Assembly (NCBI GenBank): GCA_013329865.1
Contig: DUJJ01000013.1
Coordinates: 1-13,493 of the forward strand
Length of the DNA stretch: 13,493 bases
Source: Candidatus Poseidoniaceae archaeon
GTDB taxonomy: Archaea > Thermoplasmatota > Poseidoniia > Poseidoniales > Poseidoniaceae
Direction of reading: 5' to 3'
Position 1 is the stretch's first letter, and every line of letters begins with the position of its first letter. The translations under genes and the position numbers were made by a program. This document shows positions 13,080 through 13,493 of this stretch, piece by piece. The notes beneath the pieces were generated by a model that saw only the letters and a list, made by a program, of their open reading frames with translations, was not told the DNA's origin and did no database searches.

Positions 13080-13493
13080 AATCTGGTTGATCCTGCCAGA
13101 GGCGACCGCTTTTGGAGTTCGATTAAGCCATGCGAGTAGAAAGAAATTAGATTCTTTGCGAACTGCTCAGTAACACGTGGATAACCTGCCCTATGCTCTG
13201 GGATAACCTCGGGAAACTGAGAATAATACCGGATAGATCACAACGCCTGGAACGGTGTGTGGTTGAAAGATTACGGCATAGGATGGGTCTGCGGCGTATC
13301 AGGTTGTAGGGGGTGTAACGGACCTCCTAGCCATCGACGCGTACGGGTGTTGGGAGACATAGCCCGGAGATGGATTCTGAGACACGAATCCAGACCCTAC
13401 GGGGTGCAGCAGGCGCGAAAACTTCACACTGCGGGAAACCGCGATGAGGGAATTCCAAGTGTCTGGGGTAAGACCCAGTCTTTTCTTGACTCT
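13080..13493 (+). rRNA. 16S ribosomal RNA gene, 5' part
   Basis: The small-subunit rRNA gene starts near 13080 (mature end uncertain by a few bases) and is cut by the window end after about 414 nt. The opening CTGGTTGATCCTGCCAGAGG corresponds to the archaeal 5' end, and GATTAAGCCATGCGAGT follows. Later landmarks are CAGTAACACGTGGATAACC, GGATAATACCGGATAG-like text, GATTCTGAGACACGAATCC (helix 12) and ACGGGGTGCAGCAGGCGCGA, an exact match to the archaeal 344F site. GCGGGAAACCGCGATGAGGG follows. The text resembles Marine Group II Euryarchaeota as I remember them. Helix 6 is short and nearly all A-U. The gene lies directly after secY, with no 23S or tRNA visible. Confidence 0.97.

Noticed and set aside
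12988..13173. A 61-codon open frame running from the leader into the 16S gene
   Set aside because: Most of it reads through conserved rRNA sequence, so codons are dictated by rRNA; no binding site precedes its start.
1..13493. Mobile elements, CRISPR arrays, or a novel defence or biosynthetic cluster
   Set aside because: All protein genes are assigned core translation or export genes, with no transposase, integrase, regularly spaced repeats or unexplained gene-sized gaps.

Overview
The window is one unbroken archaeal ribosomal-protein gene cluster. It carries 20 complete or near-complete translation genes, plus the gene for the protein-export channel SecY, and ends inside a 16S rRNA gene. 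Everything reads on the + strand. The gene order is that of archaeal S10 and spc operons: uL4, uL23, uL2, uS19, uL22, uS3, uL29, aIF1 (SUI1), RNase P protein Rpp29, uS17, uL14, uL24, eS4, uL5, uS14, uS8, uL6, eL32, eL19, uL18, uS5, uL30, uL15, secY. The archaeal/eukaryotic-only proteins (eS4, eL32, eL19, aIF1, Rpp29) exclude a bacterium. The 16S start matches the archaeal 5' end and contains the universal archaeal 344F primer site. Its sequence, and its placement directly after secY, resemble what I recall for uncultured Marine Group II Euryarchaeota (Ca. Poseidoniales). That assignment is by recall and not by database search.

Layout. Positions 2-415 hold the 3' end of the uL4 gene, so the operon starts upstream of the window. 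Positions 426-10758 hold tightly packed ribosomal-protein genes with 0-20 nt gaps or 1-4 nt overlaps. No internal promoter or terminator is evident, which suggests one long polycistronic transcript. At many junctions the TGA stop codon of one gene is itself part of the Shine-Dalgarno sequence (TGAGGTGA) of the next, 9-12 nt before the next ATG. Positions 10789-12723 hold secY. Positions 12724-13079 are a 356-nt non-coding stretch with a candidate terminator, candidate TATA boxes and hairpins. The 16S rRNA gene starts near 13080 and is cut by the window end.

How the genes work together: most products build the 30S and 50S subunits. aIF1 controls start-codon choice, Rpp29 is part of the RNase P that matures tRNA 5' ends, and SecY moves nascent proteins across or into the membrane. 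The cluster is conserved core machinery, and I found no mobile element, CRISPR array, defence locus or other new multi-gene system. The most unusual features are additions to core proteins. SecY carries about 140 extra N-terminal residues with four predicted membrane segments. eL32 carries an N-terminal SAP-like domain plus a highly acidic, Trp-containing linker, and a related acidic Trp tail occurs on uL15.
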